Shown: positions 1-8,232, counted from the first letter of the stretch. The stretch: 45,884 nt of DNA from Acidobacteria bacterium RIFCSPLOWO2_02_FULL_65_29 (GCA_001767435.1 MEKT01000016.1:31870-77753), one strand, 5' to 3'. The notes: generated from the sequence alone by a model not told the origin. Numbers and translations: made by a program.

Positions 1-2
1 TG

Positions 3-380
3 ACGGGCGAACCGGAGCGAGCCGCGGCCGCACGGCTGGCCCAGGACGGCTTCGAGCTGGCGGGAGTGGCCGAGATACGATCGCAGGCGTACCCCCCGGA
101 CGTCGTCGTGGCACAGGATCCGGCTGGGAACGAGCCGGCGGCGCGTATCGCGCTCCTGGTCAACCGCGGCGAGCAGGGCAACAGCTACGTCATGCCCGAT
201 CTCATCGGTGTGTCAGGCGATCGGGCGGCCGCCATCCTGCGCGACCAGGGGTTCCGCGTCGCCGTCGTCGGATCGGTGCCCTATCCGGGTGTGGTCCCTG
301 GAGTGGTGCTACGGCAAAGCCCGCGCGCCGGATTCCAGGTGGCGCCGGGAGATCCGATTTCGCTCGAGGTCAGTCGATGA
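3..380 (+). CDS. PASTA-domain protein, 5' end outside the window
   Basis: The frame is open to the left edge, so the N-terminus is missing. About 125 residues are visible and form roughly one and a half PASTA units. The clear second unit begins MPDLIGVSGDRAAAILRDQG and ends in the typical G(D)PISLEVSR strand. PASTA domains bind muropeptides or act as spacers in penicillin-binding proteins and Ser/Thr kinases. No kinase or transpeptidase part is visible, so this may be a PASTA-only envelope protein. Its TGA overlaps the ATG of rpe by four bases, placing it at the head of a coupled operon. The fold call is secure; the full domain architecture cannot be known from this window. Confidence 0.85.
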   Translation, partial: TGEPERAAAARLAQDGFELAGVAEIRSQAYPPDVVVAQDPAGNEPAARIALLVNRGEQGNSYVMPDLIGVSGDRAAAILRDQGFRVAVVGSVPYPGVVPGVVLRQSPRAGFQVAPGDPISLEVSR

Positions 381-1069
381 GCGTGCGGATTGCGCCATCG
401 ATTCTCTCGGCCGATTTCGCGAGGCTCGGCGAGGAGGTGGCCGCCGCCGAGCGTGGTGGCGCCGACCTCATCCACGTGGACGTCATGGACGGCCATTTCG
501 TCCCCAACATCACGATCGGCCCGAACGTCGTCCGAGCGTTGGCACGGGTGACGCGGCTGCCGCTCGACGTCCATTTGATGATCACGGATCCAGACCGCTA
601 CATCGAGCCGTTTCGCGATGCGGGGGCGTCGATGATCTCCGTCCACGTCGAAGTGCTGCCGCACCTGCACCGGACCGTGCACGCCATCAAGACCCTGGGC
701 GCGAAGGCCGGCGTCGTGCTGAACCCCTCGACCCCGGTGAGCGCCCTGGACGAGATCGCCGAGGACGTGAGCTTCGTGCTCGTGATGTCGGTCAACCCCG
801 GCTTCGGGGGCCAGACCTTCATTCCGCGCAGCGAGTCCAAGGTTCGAGCGGTGCGCGCGCTGCTCGACCGCGCCGGCAACCGCGAAGCACCCGTCGAGAT
901 CGATGGCGGGATCGATCTCACGACGGCGCCGCGAGTGGTCGCCGCAGGCGCCAGCATCCTCGTCGCCGGATCGGCGATTTTTCACACGCAGGATCCCGAA
1001 CGCGCCACACGCGACCTCAAAGCCGCCGCGGCCGGCGCGCGCGGGGCGTCCTCTCCGGCTGTACGTTGA
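377..1069 (+). CDS. rpe: Ribulose-phosphate 3-epimerase
   Basis: A 230-residue TIM-barrel protein of the usual length for Rpe, which interconverts ribulose 5-phosphate and xylulose 5-phosphate in the pentose phosphate pathway. The start MSVRIAPSILSADFARLGEE, the metal and catalytic segments HVDVMDGHFVPNITIG and DVHLMI, the MSVNPGFGGQ loop and VEIDGGI near residue 175 are all family signatures. The C-terminal GASILVAGSAIF forms the phosphate-binding end. It starts inside the stop of the PASTA gene (ATGA) and its own TGA overlaps the TTG of the next gene, so the three genes are translationally coupled. Confidence 0.97.
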   Translation: MSVRIAPSILSADFARLGEEVAAAERGGADLIHVDVMDGHFVPNITIGPNVVRALARVTRLPLDVHLMITDPDRYIEPFRDAGASMISVHVEVLPHLHRTVHAIKTLGAKAGVVLNPSTPVSALDEIAEDVSFVLVMSVNPGFGGQTFIPRSESKVRAVRALLDRAGNREAPVEIDGGIDLTTAPRVVAAGASILVAGSAIFHTQDPERATRDLKAAAAGARGASSPAVR

Positions 1070-1512
1070 GCGCTCCCGGCTCCATTTCGCGAGTGCGCGT
1101 GCGATACGCCGAAACCGACCAGATGGGCGTCGTGTACTACGCGAACTACTTCGTCTGGTTCGAAGTCGGACGCACCGATCTGCTGCGCAGCGAGGGCTGG
1201 AGCTACAAGGACATGGAGCGGGAGGGTTTTTCGCTGCCCGTCGTCGAGGCGTTCTGCGACTATCGGCAATCGGCGAAGTACGACGACGACATCGAGATTC
1301 GGACGACGGGGGTGTTGCTGTCTCCCGTCCGCCTGCGCTTTACGTACGAGCTGGCGCGTCCTGCCGAGCAGACCTTGCTGGCCGGCGGCTACACGGTTCA
1401 TGCGGTGCTCGACGCGACGGGCCGGCCCAGACGGTTGCCGGAACGCATCACCAACCTTTTTCAGCCCGAGGCCAAGAGTCCACGATCGAGGCCAGTCAGA
1501 CGGCAGAAATGA
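1066..1512 (+). CDS. YbgC/4-hydroxybenzoyl-CoA thioesterase-family acyl-CoA thioesterase
   Basis: A 148-residue hotdog-fold protein starting at a TTG that overlaps the rpe stop (TTGA). The frame is open further upstream, but that part is a shadow of rpe. The hallmark YAETDQMGVVYYANYFVWFE holds the catalytic Asp and the active-site helix. Family members hydrolyse short or medium acyl-CoA thioesters; YbgC itself is associated with the Tol-Pal envelope system, although no tol genes are visible here. The substrate is unknown. Its stop overlaps the start of the epimerase gene by four bases. Confidence 0.9.
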   Translation: MSAPGSISRVRVRYAETDQMGVVYYANYFVWFEVGRTDLLRSEGWSYKDMEREGFSLPVVEAFCDYRQSAKYDDDIEIRTTGVLLSPVRLRFTYELARPAEQTLLAGGYTVHAVLDATGRPRRLPERITNLFQPEAKSPRSRPVRRQK

Positions 1513-2450
1513 AAGCGCTGGTCACCGGCGTTGCCGGTTTCATCGGATCGACGCTCGCCGAGCGGCTGCTTCAGGACGGCGCCGACGTGGTCGGCCTCGA
1601 TTCGTTCACCGACTACTATCCGCGAGCGGTCAAGGAATCCAACCTGGCAGGACTGATCCAGCAGTCGCGTTTCAGGTTCGTCGAAGCCCGGCTGCAGGAT
1701 GCCGATCTCGCGCACCTGCTGGCCGACCGCACCCACGTGTTCCACCTGGCGGCGCAGGCCGGCGTACGGAAGAGCTGGGGACGCGACTTCGCCGTCTACA
1801 CCAGTAACAATGTTGACGCGACGCAGGTGCTCCTCGAAGCGTGCGTCGGGGTGAAGATCGACCGGCTGGTGTATGCCTCGAGCTCGTCGGTGTACGGGGA
1901 CAACACGCCGATGCCGATGCGGGAGGACGCGCTGCCCCAGCCGGTGTCGCCCTACGGCGTCAGTAAACTGGCGGCGGAGCACTTGTGCGCGCTCTATCAC
2001 CTGGGCTACGGCGTGCCGGCCGTGTCGCTCCGGTACTTCACCGTGTATGGCCCCCGGCAACGGCCCGACATGGGGTTCCACAAATTTCTGAGGGCCGCCA
2101 TCCGACAAGAGCCGATAAGTCTGTACGGTGATGGCGAGCAGACACGCGATTTCACGTATGTGCACGACGCGGTCACGGCGACCATCGCGGCGGCGCGCCT
2201 GGGTGTGGCCGGGCGTGTGTACAATATTGGAGGCGGGTCCCGCGTCTCGGTCAACCAGGTGGTCGAGCTCATCGGACGCCTGGCCGGCGGCACACCGCTT
2301 GTCAGGATCGACCCGTCCCGAAAGGGCGACATGCGACACACGTACGCCGACACCCGGCTGGCGCGGGCGGATCTCGGTTTCGCCCCGACTGTCGACCTCG
2401 AACGCGGACTGGCGGCCGAATACCAGTGGCTCAAGGATCTCCTCAGATGA
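1509..2450 (+). CDS. NAD-dependent nucleotide-sugar epimerase/dehydratase (extended SDR)
   Basis: A 313-residue extended short-chain dehydrogenase. The N-terminus MKALVTGVAGFIGSTLAERL gives the GxxGxxG NAD-binding turn, the active-site pair is in SPYGVSKLAAEH (YxxxK), and VYASSSSVYG supplies the Ser. The later motif RYFTVYGPRQRPDM is shared by UDP-glucose and UDP-glucuronate 4-epimerases. It probably makes a UDP-sugar for surface polysaccharide. The exact substrate cannot be read from sequence; UDP-glucuronate 4-epimerase-like is the closest guess. The start is fixed by the ATGA overlap with the thioesterase gene and the stop by another ATGA overlap with the lipoprotein gene. Confidence 0.93.
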   Translation: MKALVTGVAGFIGSTLAERLLQDGADVVGLDSFTDYYPRAVKESNLAGLIQQSRFRFVEARLQDADLAHLLADRTHVFHLAAQAGVRKSWGRDFAVYTSNNVDATQVLLEACVGVKIDRLVYASSSSVYGDNTPMPMREDALPQPVSPYGVSKLAAEHLCALYHLGYGVPAVSLRYFTVYGPRQRPDMGFHKFLRAAIRQEPISLYGDGEQTRDFTYVHDAVTATIAAARLGVAGRVYNIGGGSRVSVNQVVELIGRLAGGTPLVRIDPSRKGDMRHTYADTRLARADLGFAPTVDLERGLAAEYQWLKDLLR

Positions 2451-3244
2451 CGCGAGCGGGACGCCTTCTGGCGTCCGCGCTCCTCGTGGCCGCGGCGTCG
2501 GCCTGCGCGACGAGCGGCCGCAGCGCGGTGCCGCCGGGCACGACGCAACCGGACAAGTTTTTGTTCGATCGGGGCACGACCGAGCTGAACGAGCGACACT
2601 GGCTCACGGCGCGAGAGTTCTTCAAGCAAGTGACCGAGACCTACACGCAGAGCCCCTTCCGACCGGACGCCAAGCTGGCGATCGGCGACACGTATCTCGG
2701 CGAGAACACGGCCGAGGCGCTCGTCCTCGGGATCAACGAATTTCAGGAATTCCTTGCGTTCTACCCGACGCACACGCGGGCCGACTACGCTCAGTACAAG
2801 CTGGGCATGGCGCACTTTGGCCAGATGCGGGCGCCGGAGCGGGACCAGACCGAGACGCGGGCGGCGATCCGCGATTTCGAGAACTTCCTGCCGCGGTATG
2901 CCAACAGCAGCCTGCTGCCGGAAGTGAAGGCGCGGCTGCGCGAGGCGCGCGATCGCCTGAGCGACTCCGAATACCTGGTCGGGCGCTTCTACTTCCGGAT
3001 CAACTGGTACCCGGGCGCCATCGATCGGCTGGCGGCGATTCTCAAGGCGGATCCGGCGTTCACGCGCCGGGACGGCGTGTATTTCTACCTCGGCGAGTCG
3101 TTGATCAAGCAGAAGCGGGAGGCGGAGGCGCTGCCGTACTTCGAGAAGCTCATCGACGAATTCCAGGAGAGCGAGCACCTCGAAGAGACGCGCAAGCGCA
3201 TCACGGGACTCAAAACGCAGGCACAGGTGAAACCAGCATCATGA
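2447..3244 (+). CDS. bamD: Outer-membrane assembly lipoprotein, BamD-like
   Basis: A 265-residue protein with a lipoprotein signal: a hydrophobic stretch ending in the lipobox-like AASAC at about residue 20. The body is helical tetratricopeptide-like, with segments such as FDRGTTELNERHWLTAREFF, YLGENTAEALVLGINEFQEF and LGESLIKQKREAEALPYFEK, as in BamD (about 245 residues in E. coli). BamD is the essential lipoprotein partner of BamA in beta-barrel insertion. It sits in a tight operon with envelope-related genes, with ATGA overlaps on both sides. An alternative is another TPR lipoprotein of the YfiO/CpoB type; the spacing of the repeats favours BamD. Confidence 0.85.
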   Translation: MTRAGRLLASALLVAAASACATSGRSAVPPGTTQPDKFLFDRGTTELNERHWLTAREFFKQVTETYTQSPFRPDAKLAIGDTYLGENTAEALVLGINEFQEFLAFYPTHTRADYAQYKLGMAHFGQMRAPERDQTETRAAIRDFENFLPRYANSSLLPEVKARLREARDRLSDSEYLVGRFYFRINWYPGAIDRLAAILKADPAFTRRDGVYFYLGESLIKQKREAEALPYFEKLIDEFQESEHLEETRKRITGLKTQAQVKPAS

Positions 3245-3996
3245 CCATGACTCAGCGTGTATTCGTCGCGTGCTCGCTCGTGACCCTCTTCGCGCGCCCC
3301 ATGGCGGCGCAGGATCTTTCCGTGCCGATGACGACGGCTGCCGCGTGCGCCCCGCGAGCGGCGGGCGCCGGACCGCTCTCAGCCGATCTCCCCCAGGTCG
3401 TCGCCGCGCTGGACACGTCGGTTCGCGCGCTGTACGGCCTCCGCGACATGGTCATCGTCAACGCCGGGACCGCCAAAGGCGTTCAGGCGGGGCAGCGGTT
3501 CTTCGTGCGCCGCAGGGTGGTCTCCGGCTACGAGAGCAAGACCGGACCACACGCGGTCGTGACCGCAGGATCGCTCAGTATCACCGCGGCCAACGAGGGC
3601 ACGTCGACTGCCCGGATCGACCTTGCGTGCGACGGGATTCAGCAGTGGGACTACCTCGAGCCTTGGGCCGCGCCCGTGCTGCCGCCCGGGGTCGACCGCG
3701 CCGACGCGAGCGGCGAGCTCGACTTCTCTTCACCTTCGCGCGTGCTGTTTGGCGACTACGGACGGACGATCGGCGGCCAGGGCGACATGATGTTGGCCGA
3801 CATCGGGCAGAGCCAGGGCGCGTCCCCCGGCGCGCGCTACGCGATCTATCGCGACGTGAAGGTGCCGGGCGTGCCGCTCGCGGCCGTTGGCGAAGCGATT
3901 GTGATTTCCGTGGGCGACACCACGTCGATCCTGCGACTCACCCAGACGCGCGACGCGATCACGGCTGGGGACTTGCTGATTCCGAGGCGACGGTAG
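3241..3996 (+). CDS. Secreted protein of unknown function
   Basis: A 251-residue protein with an N-terminal signal peptide (MTMTQRVFVACSLVTLFARP, likely cleaved after AAQ). The mature part has two similar beta-rich halves: one around YGLRDMVIVNAGTAKGVQAG and one around DMMLADIGQSQGASPGARYA, each followed by a basic strand and a G(D)xxxILRLT-type segment. The phrase 'GxxxGVxxGxRFxVxR' recalls surface or flagellar FlgT-like and CsgG-associated modules, but no family can be assigned. It follows the BamD-like lipoprotein with a four-base overlap, so an envelope role is likely. It ends six bases before the convergent pgsA gene. Confidence 0.8.
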   Translation: MTMTQRVFVACSLVTLFARPMAAQDLSVPMTTAAACAPRAAGAGPLSADLPQVVAALDTSVRALYGLRDMVIVNAGTAKGVQAGQRFFVRRRVVSGYESKTGPHAVVTAGSLSITAANEGTSTARIDLACDGIQQWDYLEPWAAPVLPPGVDRADASGELDFSSPSRVLFGDYGRTIGGQGDMMLADIGQSQGASPGARYAIYRDVKVPGVPLAAVGEAIVISVGDTTSILRLTQTRDAITAGDLLIPRRR

Positions 3997-4002
3997 CGGG
4001 CT

Positions 4003-4611
4003 CTACCCAGCTTTTCTGTCCTTGTGCTGAGGCCGGGCATCTGCGATGTCCGCGACCCGCGCCGTCAGCACGCCGGTGAAGCGGCGGAAGTAATCGGCCG
4101 CGGACGCCAGCGCGAGCGCCACCACCACCCACAGCGCCGCCCGCCCCAGCACGAGCAGTCCCGGCAGGTAGACATCGCCCAGAATCAGCGCCAGGATGGC
4201 CACCACCTGCGCGACCATCTTCGTCTTGCCGAGCCATGAGGCGGGCATCGACACGCCGCGGGAATAGGAGCGGCTGCGCAGCGCCGTGACCGCGAGCTCG
4301 CGGCCGATGATGATCGCAACCATCCACGCGGGCGCCAGCCCCATCTGGACGAGCGCCAGAAACGCGGCCGAGGTGAGCAGCTTGTCGGCGAGCGGATCCA
4401 TCACCTGCCCGATCGACGTCACCTGCTGGCGTCGGCGCGCGAAGTACCCGTCGAGCCAGTCGGTCAGCGACGCCAGACCGAAGATCGCCGCGCCGGCCAG
4501 CTCCTTCCGCACGCCGAGGATCATCCGCCCTTCGAATTTCGTCAGGAGCACGACCACCAGCAGCGGCACCAGGAAGATCCGCGTGGCGGTGAGCGCATTC
4601 GGGAGGTTCAT
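4003..4611 (-). CDS. pgsA: CDP-diacylglycerol--glycerol-3-phosphate 3-phosphatidyltransferase
   Basis: A 202-residue inner-membrane enzyme making phosphatidylglycerol phosphate from CDP-diacylglycerol and glycerol 3-phosphate. The start MNLPNALTATRIFLVPLL is typical of PgsA, so ATG at 4611 is preferred over the in-frame GTG at 4626. The CDP-alcohol phosphotransferase motif is visible as DWLDGYFARR followed by GQVMDPLADK. Several hydrophobic segments follow. It is transcribed divergently from the nucleotidyltransferase gene, with only 36 bases between the starts, and converges on the secreted-protein gene. Confidence 0.95.
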   Translation of the reverse strand: MNLPNALTATRIFLVPLLVVVLLTKFEGRMILGVRKELAGAAIFGLASLTDWLDGYFARRRQQVTSIGQVMDPLADKLLTSAAFLALVQMGLAPAWMVAIIIGRELAVTALRSRSYSRGVSMPASWLGKTKMVAQVVAILALILGDVYLPGLLVLGRAALWVVVALALASAADYFRRFTGVLTARVADIADARPQHKDRKAG

Positions 4612-4647
4612 GTGCCTGCGGGGCACATGATATCATCGGTGGTTGCG

Positions 4648-5700
4648 ATGAAGGCGATCCTCCTGGCCGGGGGCAAAGGCACGAGGCTCCGGCCGCTCAC
4701 CATTCACACACCCAAACCGATCGTACCGATTTTCGAGCGGCCGTTTCTCAACTACCAGCTCGATCTGCTCAAGCGCGTGCCCGAAATCGACCAGGTCATC
4801 CTGAGCTTGAACTACCAGCCCCGGCGCATCGAGCACATCTTCGGCGACGGCGGCGAGAGCGGCCTGAGCATCCGGTACGTGGTCGAGCCGGCGCCGCTCG
4901 GCACGGCGGGCGCCGTCCGCTACGCCGGCGAAGCGCTGCGCGAGTCGGTCGTGGTCTTCAACGGGGACGTCCTCACCGAGATCGATCTCGCCTCGGTCAT
5001 CGCGCTCCATCGCGAGCGGAAAGCGAAGGCGACGATCGTCCTCACGCCCGTCGAGAACCCGAGCGCGTATGGACTGGTCGAGACCGACGAGGCAGGCAAC
5101 GTTCGGCGCTTTCTCGAGAAACCCAAGCCCGACGAGATCACGTGCGACACCATCAACGCCGGCATCTACGTGCTCGAGCCGGATACCTTCGACCGCATTC
5201 CAGCCGACACGCCGTGGTCGATCGAACGGAGCTACTTCCCTTCGCTCATCGAGCGCGGCGAAACCTTCGTGGCCTACGTCGATCGTGGCTACTGGATCGA
5301 TATCGGCACGCCCGCCAAGTACACGCAGGTGCACCGAGACATCATGGATGGCCATTTCCGCTCGACGCGCTTCGCTGGTGGACCCATCGCGTGGGTGTCA
5401 GAAGACGCCCGGGTGGACGAGGGCGCGGTGCTCGAGGCGCCGTGCTTCATCGACGAAGGCACGGTCGTCAAGGCGGGCGCCCGAATCGGGCCCTACTCTG
5501 TGGTCGGGCGCCAATGCCACGTCGAGGAGCACGCCACCGTCGCGCAGTCGATTCTCTGGGCGAACACACGCATCTGCCAGGACGCCCTCGTCTCGCAGTC
5601 GATTCTCGGCCGGCAGTGCCACGTTGGCCGAAGCGCGACAATCGAAAACGGGGTCGTGCTCGGCGACAAATCGGTCGTCACGGATTTCAGCAGGTTATGA
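4648..5700 (+). CDS. Sugar-1-phosphate nucleotidyltransferase (mannose-1-phosphate guanylyltransferase-like)
   Basis: A 350-residue enzyme with an N-terminal nucleotidyltransferase domain: MKAILLAGGKGTRLRPLTIH carries the GGxGTRLxPLT nucleotide-binding loop, and EKPKPD and DRGYWIDIGTPAKY are substrate and metal-site segments. From about residue 250 there are hexapeptide left-handed beta-helix repeats. This layout fits GDP-mannose or related pyrophosphorylases, and the next gene is a phosphomannomutase. ATG at 4648 is chosen because it begins the conserved strand; in-frame ATGs further upstream would overlap the divergent pgsA start. The exact sugar (mannose or glucose) is inferred. Confidence 0.9.
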   Translation: MKAILLAGGKGTRLRPLTIHTPKPIVPIFERPFLNYQLDLLKRVPEIDQVILSLNYQPRRIEHIFGDGGESGLSIRYVVEPAPLGTAGAVRYAGEALRESVVVFNGDVLTEIDLASVIALHRERKAKATIVLTPVENPSAYGLVETDEAGNVRRFLEKPKPDEITCDTINAGIYVLEPDTFDRIPADTPWSIERSYFPSLIERGETFVAYVDRGYWIDIGTPAKYTQVHRDIMDGHFRSTRFAGGPIAWVSEDARVDEGAVLEAPCFIDEGTVVKAGARIGPYSVVGRQCHVEEHATVAQSILWANTRICQDALVSQSILGRQCHVGRSATIENGVVLGDKSVVTDFSRL

Positions 5701-5707
5701 AATCAGG

Positions 5708-5804
5708 CAGTCAACAGTTCACAGTCGACAGTTGACAGTGCTCTTAACTGTTCAATTAACTGTTAACTGTTAACTGTTAACTATCGGCTATCGACTGTCG
5801 GCTC
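5708..5804. repeat. Heptamer tandem array with direct and inverted arms (CAGTYNA type)
   Basis: The left arm reads in 7-base steps: CAGTCAA, CAGTTCA, CAGTCGA, CAGTTGA. The right arm is the inverted form: TTAACTG, a 5-base TTCAA, TTAACTG three times, TTAACTA, TCGGCTA, TCGACTG. The two arms are near-complementary and could form a hairpin between the nucleotidyltransferase stop and the phosphomannomutase start. The same units recur at 20529, 24500, 39933 and 41981. Confidence 0.85.
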
Positions 5805-5821
5805 GCAGCGAAGCTGTCCTT

Positions 5822-7183
5822 ATGTCTCTTTCCCTGAATCCGAGCATCTTCAAAGCCTACGACGTGCGCGGCACCTATCCTGACGAGGTCCATGAGGAGG
5901 GCGCGCGCGCAATCGGCGCCGCCTTCGTCGCGTATCTGAAGGCGTCGCGCATCGGCGTGGGCCGGGACATGCGTCTTTCCTCTCCCTCGATGGCACGGGC
6001 GTTCATCGAGGGCGCGACCAGCCAGGGCGCCGATGTCGTCGACTACGGGATGATCCCCACCGACGTGCTGTACTTCGCCGTGGCGCGCGATCGCCTCGAC
6101 GGCGGCGCGGAGGTGACCGCGTCGCACAACCCGAAGCAGTACAACGGCGTGAAGATGGTGCGGCGGGAGGCCTTCCCGCTGAGCGGCGACGCCGGCATCT
6201 CGGACATTCGCGACATGATTGCCGAGGGCCGATTGCCGGCGCCGGCGGCGCGCGCGGGCCGCGTCACCGCGAAAGACGTCGTCGCGCCGTACGTCGACCA
6301 CGTGATGTCGTTCATCGACCCTCGGCTCGTGCGGCCGTTCAACGTCGTGCTCGACGCCGGCAGCGGCATGGGCGGGCTGATAGGCCCGCTCCTGTTCGAC
6401 CGCCTTCCCTGCCGCACGACCCGGCTGTGCTTCGAGATCGACGGGCGGTTTCCCGTCCACGAAGCCAACCCGCTCATCGAAGAGAACCGGCGCGACATCG
6501 TCGAGCGCGTCGTCGCCGAGCGTGCCGATATCGGCATCGCGTGGGACGGCGACGCCGACCGGTGTTTTTTCATCGACGGCGCCGGCGAATTCATCTCGGG
6601 AGACTTCATCACGGCGCTGCTGGCCGAGGCTTTCCTGCTGAAGCACCCCGGATCGACGGTTATTTACGATCTTCGCGCCAGCTACGCGGTGAAAGACGTC
6701 GTCGCGCGCTACGGCGGCACTTCATTGATGAACCGCGTGGGCCACGCGTTCTTCAAGCGACGGATGCGTGAAACCAACGCGATCTTCGGCGGCGAGGTGA
6801 CCGGACATTACTACTTCAGGGATAATTTCTTCGCTGACAACGGTTTCATCCCCGCGCTGCTCATCCTCGAGCTCATGTCCAAGAAGGGCCTGAGCCTTCG
6901 GGAGCTCGTGGAGCCGCTCAAGCGGACTTACTTTATTTCGGGCGAGATCAACACCAAGCTGGCGAGCATGGACGCCGTCCCGGCCAAGCTCGAGGAGATT
7001 GCCAGACGCTACGCCGATAGCCGGCAGTACACGCTCGACGGCATCTCGGTCGAGTACTCCAACTGGCATTTCAACGTCCGGCCGTCGAACACCGAGCCGC
7101 TCCTGCGGCTCAACCTCGAAGCCACCAACCAGAGGCTGATGGAGGAGAAACGCGACGAGGTGATCGCGCTGATACGAGGATAG
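5822..7183 (+). CDS. manB: Phosphomannomutase/phosphoglucomutase
   Basis: A 453-residue alpha-D-phosphohexomutase of normal length. Visible are the catalytic phosphoserine loop TASHNP (Ser101), the metal loop DGDADR, the sugar-binding EVTGHYYF and the C-terminal phosphate-binding RPSNTEPLLRL. It interconverts mannose 6-phosphate and mannose 1-phosphate (possibly also the glucose forms) and feeds the nucleotidyltransferase encoded just upstream. The 121-base gap between the two genes is filled by a heptamer array. No strong ribosome-binding site is seen before the ATG; the start matches the conserved N-terminus NPSIFKAYDVRG. Confidence 0.96.
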   Translation: MSLSLNPSIFKAYDVRGTYPDEVHEEGARAIGAAFVAYLKASRIGVGRDMRLSSPSMARAFIEGATSQGADVVDYGMIPTDVLYFAVARDRLDGGAEVTASHNPKQYNGVKMVRREAFPLSGDAGISDIRDMIAEGRLPAPAARAGRVTAKDVVAPYVDHVMSFIDPRLVRPFNVVLDAGSGMGGLIGPLLFDRLPCRTTRLCFEIDGRFPVHEANPLIEENRRDIVERVVAERADIGIAWDGDADRCFFIDGAGEFISGDFITALLAEAFLLKHPGSTVIYDLRASYAVKDVVARYGGTSLMNRVGHAFFKRRMRETNAIFGGEVTGHYYFRDNFFADNGFIPALLILELMSKKGLSLRELVEPLKRTYFISGEINTKLASMDAVPAKLEEIARRYADSRQYTLDGISVEYSNWHFNVRPSNTEPLLRLNLEATNQRLMEEKRDEVIALIRG

Positions 7184-7193
7184 GCTAGAATGC

Positions 7194-7300
7194 GGAATCG
7201 GGTAAATCGAGTAATTGGGTAATCGAGTAAGTGGGGGTCGATCAGTTGACAATTACCCGATTATCCAATTACCCAATTACCCGATTATCCAGTCATCGGT
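7194..7300. repeat. Octamer tandem array with inverted arms (GGGTAATY type)
   Basis: The left arm runs in steps of 8-9: TAAATCGAG, TAATTGGG, TAATCGAG, TAAGTGGG. After a spacer, the inverted arm is CAATTACC, CGATTATC, CAATTACC, CAATTACC, CGATTATC. The arms are complementary and could form a long imperfect hairpin directly before tRNA-Gly. The period is 8, unlike the 7-base arrays elsewhere in the window. Confidence 0.8.
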
Positions 7301-7311
7301 TCTGTTCGTTC

Positions 7312-7385
7312 GCGGGCTTCGTACAATGGTAGTACAGAGGCTTCCCAAGCCTCGGACACGGGTCCGATTCCCGTAGCCCGCTCCA
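7312..7385 (+). tRNA. tRNA-Gly(CCC)
   Basis: The cloverleaf can be folded by eye. The acceptor stem is GCGGGCT/AGCCCGC, the D-stem GTAC/GTAC, the anticodon stem GAGGC/GCCTC with loop TTCCCAA (anticodon CCC at 7344-7346), and the T-stem ACGGG/CCCGT with loop TCCGATT. The discriminator T is followed by an encoded CCA at 7383-7385. It is 74 nt long including CCA. Confidence 0.97.
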
Positions 7386-7740
7386 ACCTTCGCTCGCGGT
7401 CGCACGCGAAGGGTGTCCGCCGTTAGCCGCGAAGCGGCGAAGGTGGACTTCCCGCGAGCTAGGGTTGGCAAGCCACTAGCACCGCTCGGCGTTCGGTGAG
7501 CTACGTTCGACGTTCTGGCGAGTTCTGCCCTTCGACAAGCTCAGGGCATCCCGAGCCTGTCGAGGGATGCGGTGATCGTCGCGTTCGTCAGCAGACGGGG
7601 AACCGGCCACCGTGTCCCGTCCGCCCATTTCAACGGAGGTCGACGTGCCGGAGTGGACGAGTGGGCTTCCGCGACGGCAACGGCCATCCCGCGCTCGCCG
7701 CCCTCCCACGGGAGGGGCGGGCGCAGCGCGGGTGTCGAGC
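7386..7740. other. Gene-free, repeat-rich stretch after tRNA-Gly
   Basis: No credible gene is seen here. It holds short inverted repeats (CCTTCGCTCGCGGTCGCACGCGAAGG around 7387-7412 in broken form, and GCCGCGAAGCGGC near 7427) and a copy of the TCGACAAGCTCAGG-type dispersed repeat at 7525-7570. A C-rich palindromic segment (CCTCCCACGGGAGG) lies near 7701. Open frames across it are short, of unlike composition and contain the dispersed repeat, so they are not called. Confidence 0.6.
7525..7570. repeat. Dispersed TCGACAAGCTCAGG/TCGAGGGA repeat
   Basis: The segment contains TTCGACAAGCTCAGGGCAT followed by CCCGAGCCTGTCGAGGGATG, an imperfect palindrome with TCGA at both ends. Related copies are seen at 21492-21532 and 21566-21654, and inside the large gene at 8716-8800. 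Repeats built on CTTCGACAAGCTCAGG are known to be scattered through many GC-rich genomes. Confidence 0.75.
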
Positions 7741-8232
7741 TCAAGGTACTGTGACTTCGACCTTCACCCAATAGCAGCCAAAGCTGCCGTCGAAGCTGCC
7801 GACGCTCAGCACGAGGTTACCGTCGAACTCGGTCGTAAAATCCAGCCGCGGATCGAGGTTGCCGCCGCTGTCATCGTCGTACACGAAAGACATGCGGCTG
7901 TTGTCCGGCGCCAACGCGCCCATCTGCAGGATGGCCGCCGTCGCGACCGGGTCGATGCCGTCACCGCTGAGAATGTCGACCCTGATGCGCGTGCGGGCAG
8001 GCGCGAAGCCGAGGGCGTGCGCGTTGTAGAAATTCCCGCCCGCGCAGCCGATCAGCGTTGACGGCCGGCCGTCGATGCCCATGGTCACCACCGGCGAGCG
8101 GGACGCGTCACCGTTGACCATCGCCCCGCCCTTCGGCGCCTTGGCCTTGGCTTTAGGCGCAACGTTCTGTTCAGCGCCGAGCCCGGCGGCCGACACGGCA
8201 AGGATGGCGACAATACCGAGAAGACGTCGCAT
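7741..8232 (-). CDS. Small secreted protein of unknown function
   Basis: A 163-residue protein with a clear signal peptide (MRRLLGIVAILAVSAAGLGA, cleavage near GLGAEQ). A Lys/Ala-rich linker follows, then a beta-rich domain with Asp-rich stretches (FVYDDDSGGNLDPRLDFTTE) resembling pre-peptidase or calcium-binding beta-sandwiches; two Cys residues (in LIGCAGG and FGCYWV) could form a disulphide. An AGGAGG Shine-Dalgarno sequence lies about seven bases before the ATG, and a TACAAT -10-like hexamer lies at 8283-8288 on this strand. It is transcribed alone. No family recognised. Confidence 0.8.
   Translation of the reverse strand: MRRLLGIVAILAVSAAGLGAEQNVAPKAKAKAPKGGAMVNGDASRSPVVTMGIDGRPSTLIGCAGGNFYNAHALGFAPARTRIRVDILSGDGIDPVATAAILQMGALAPDNSRMSFVYDDDSGGNLDPRLDFTTEFDGNLVLSVGSFDGSFGCYWVKVEVTVP

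Noticed and set aside
7496-8061. Several frames after tRNA-Gly
   Set aside because: They translate dispersed repeats (LSLSKG-type phrases) or run antisense to the small secreted-protein gene.
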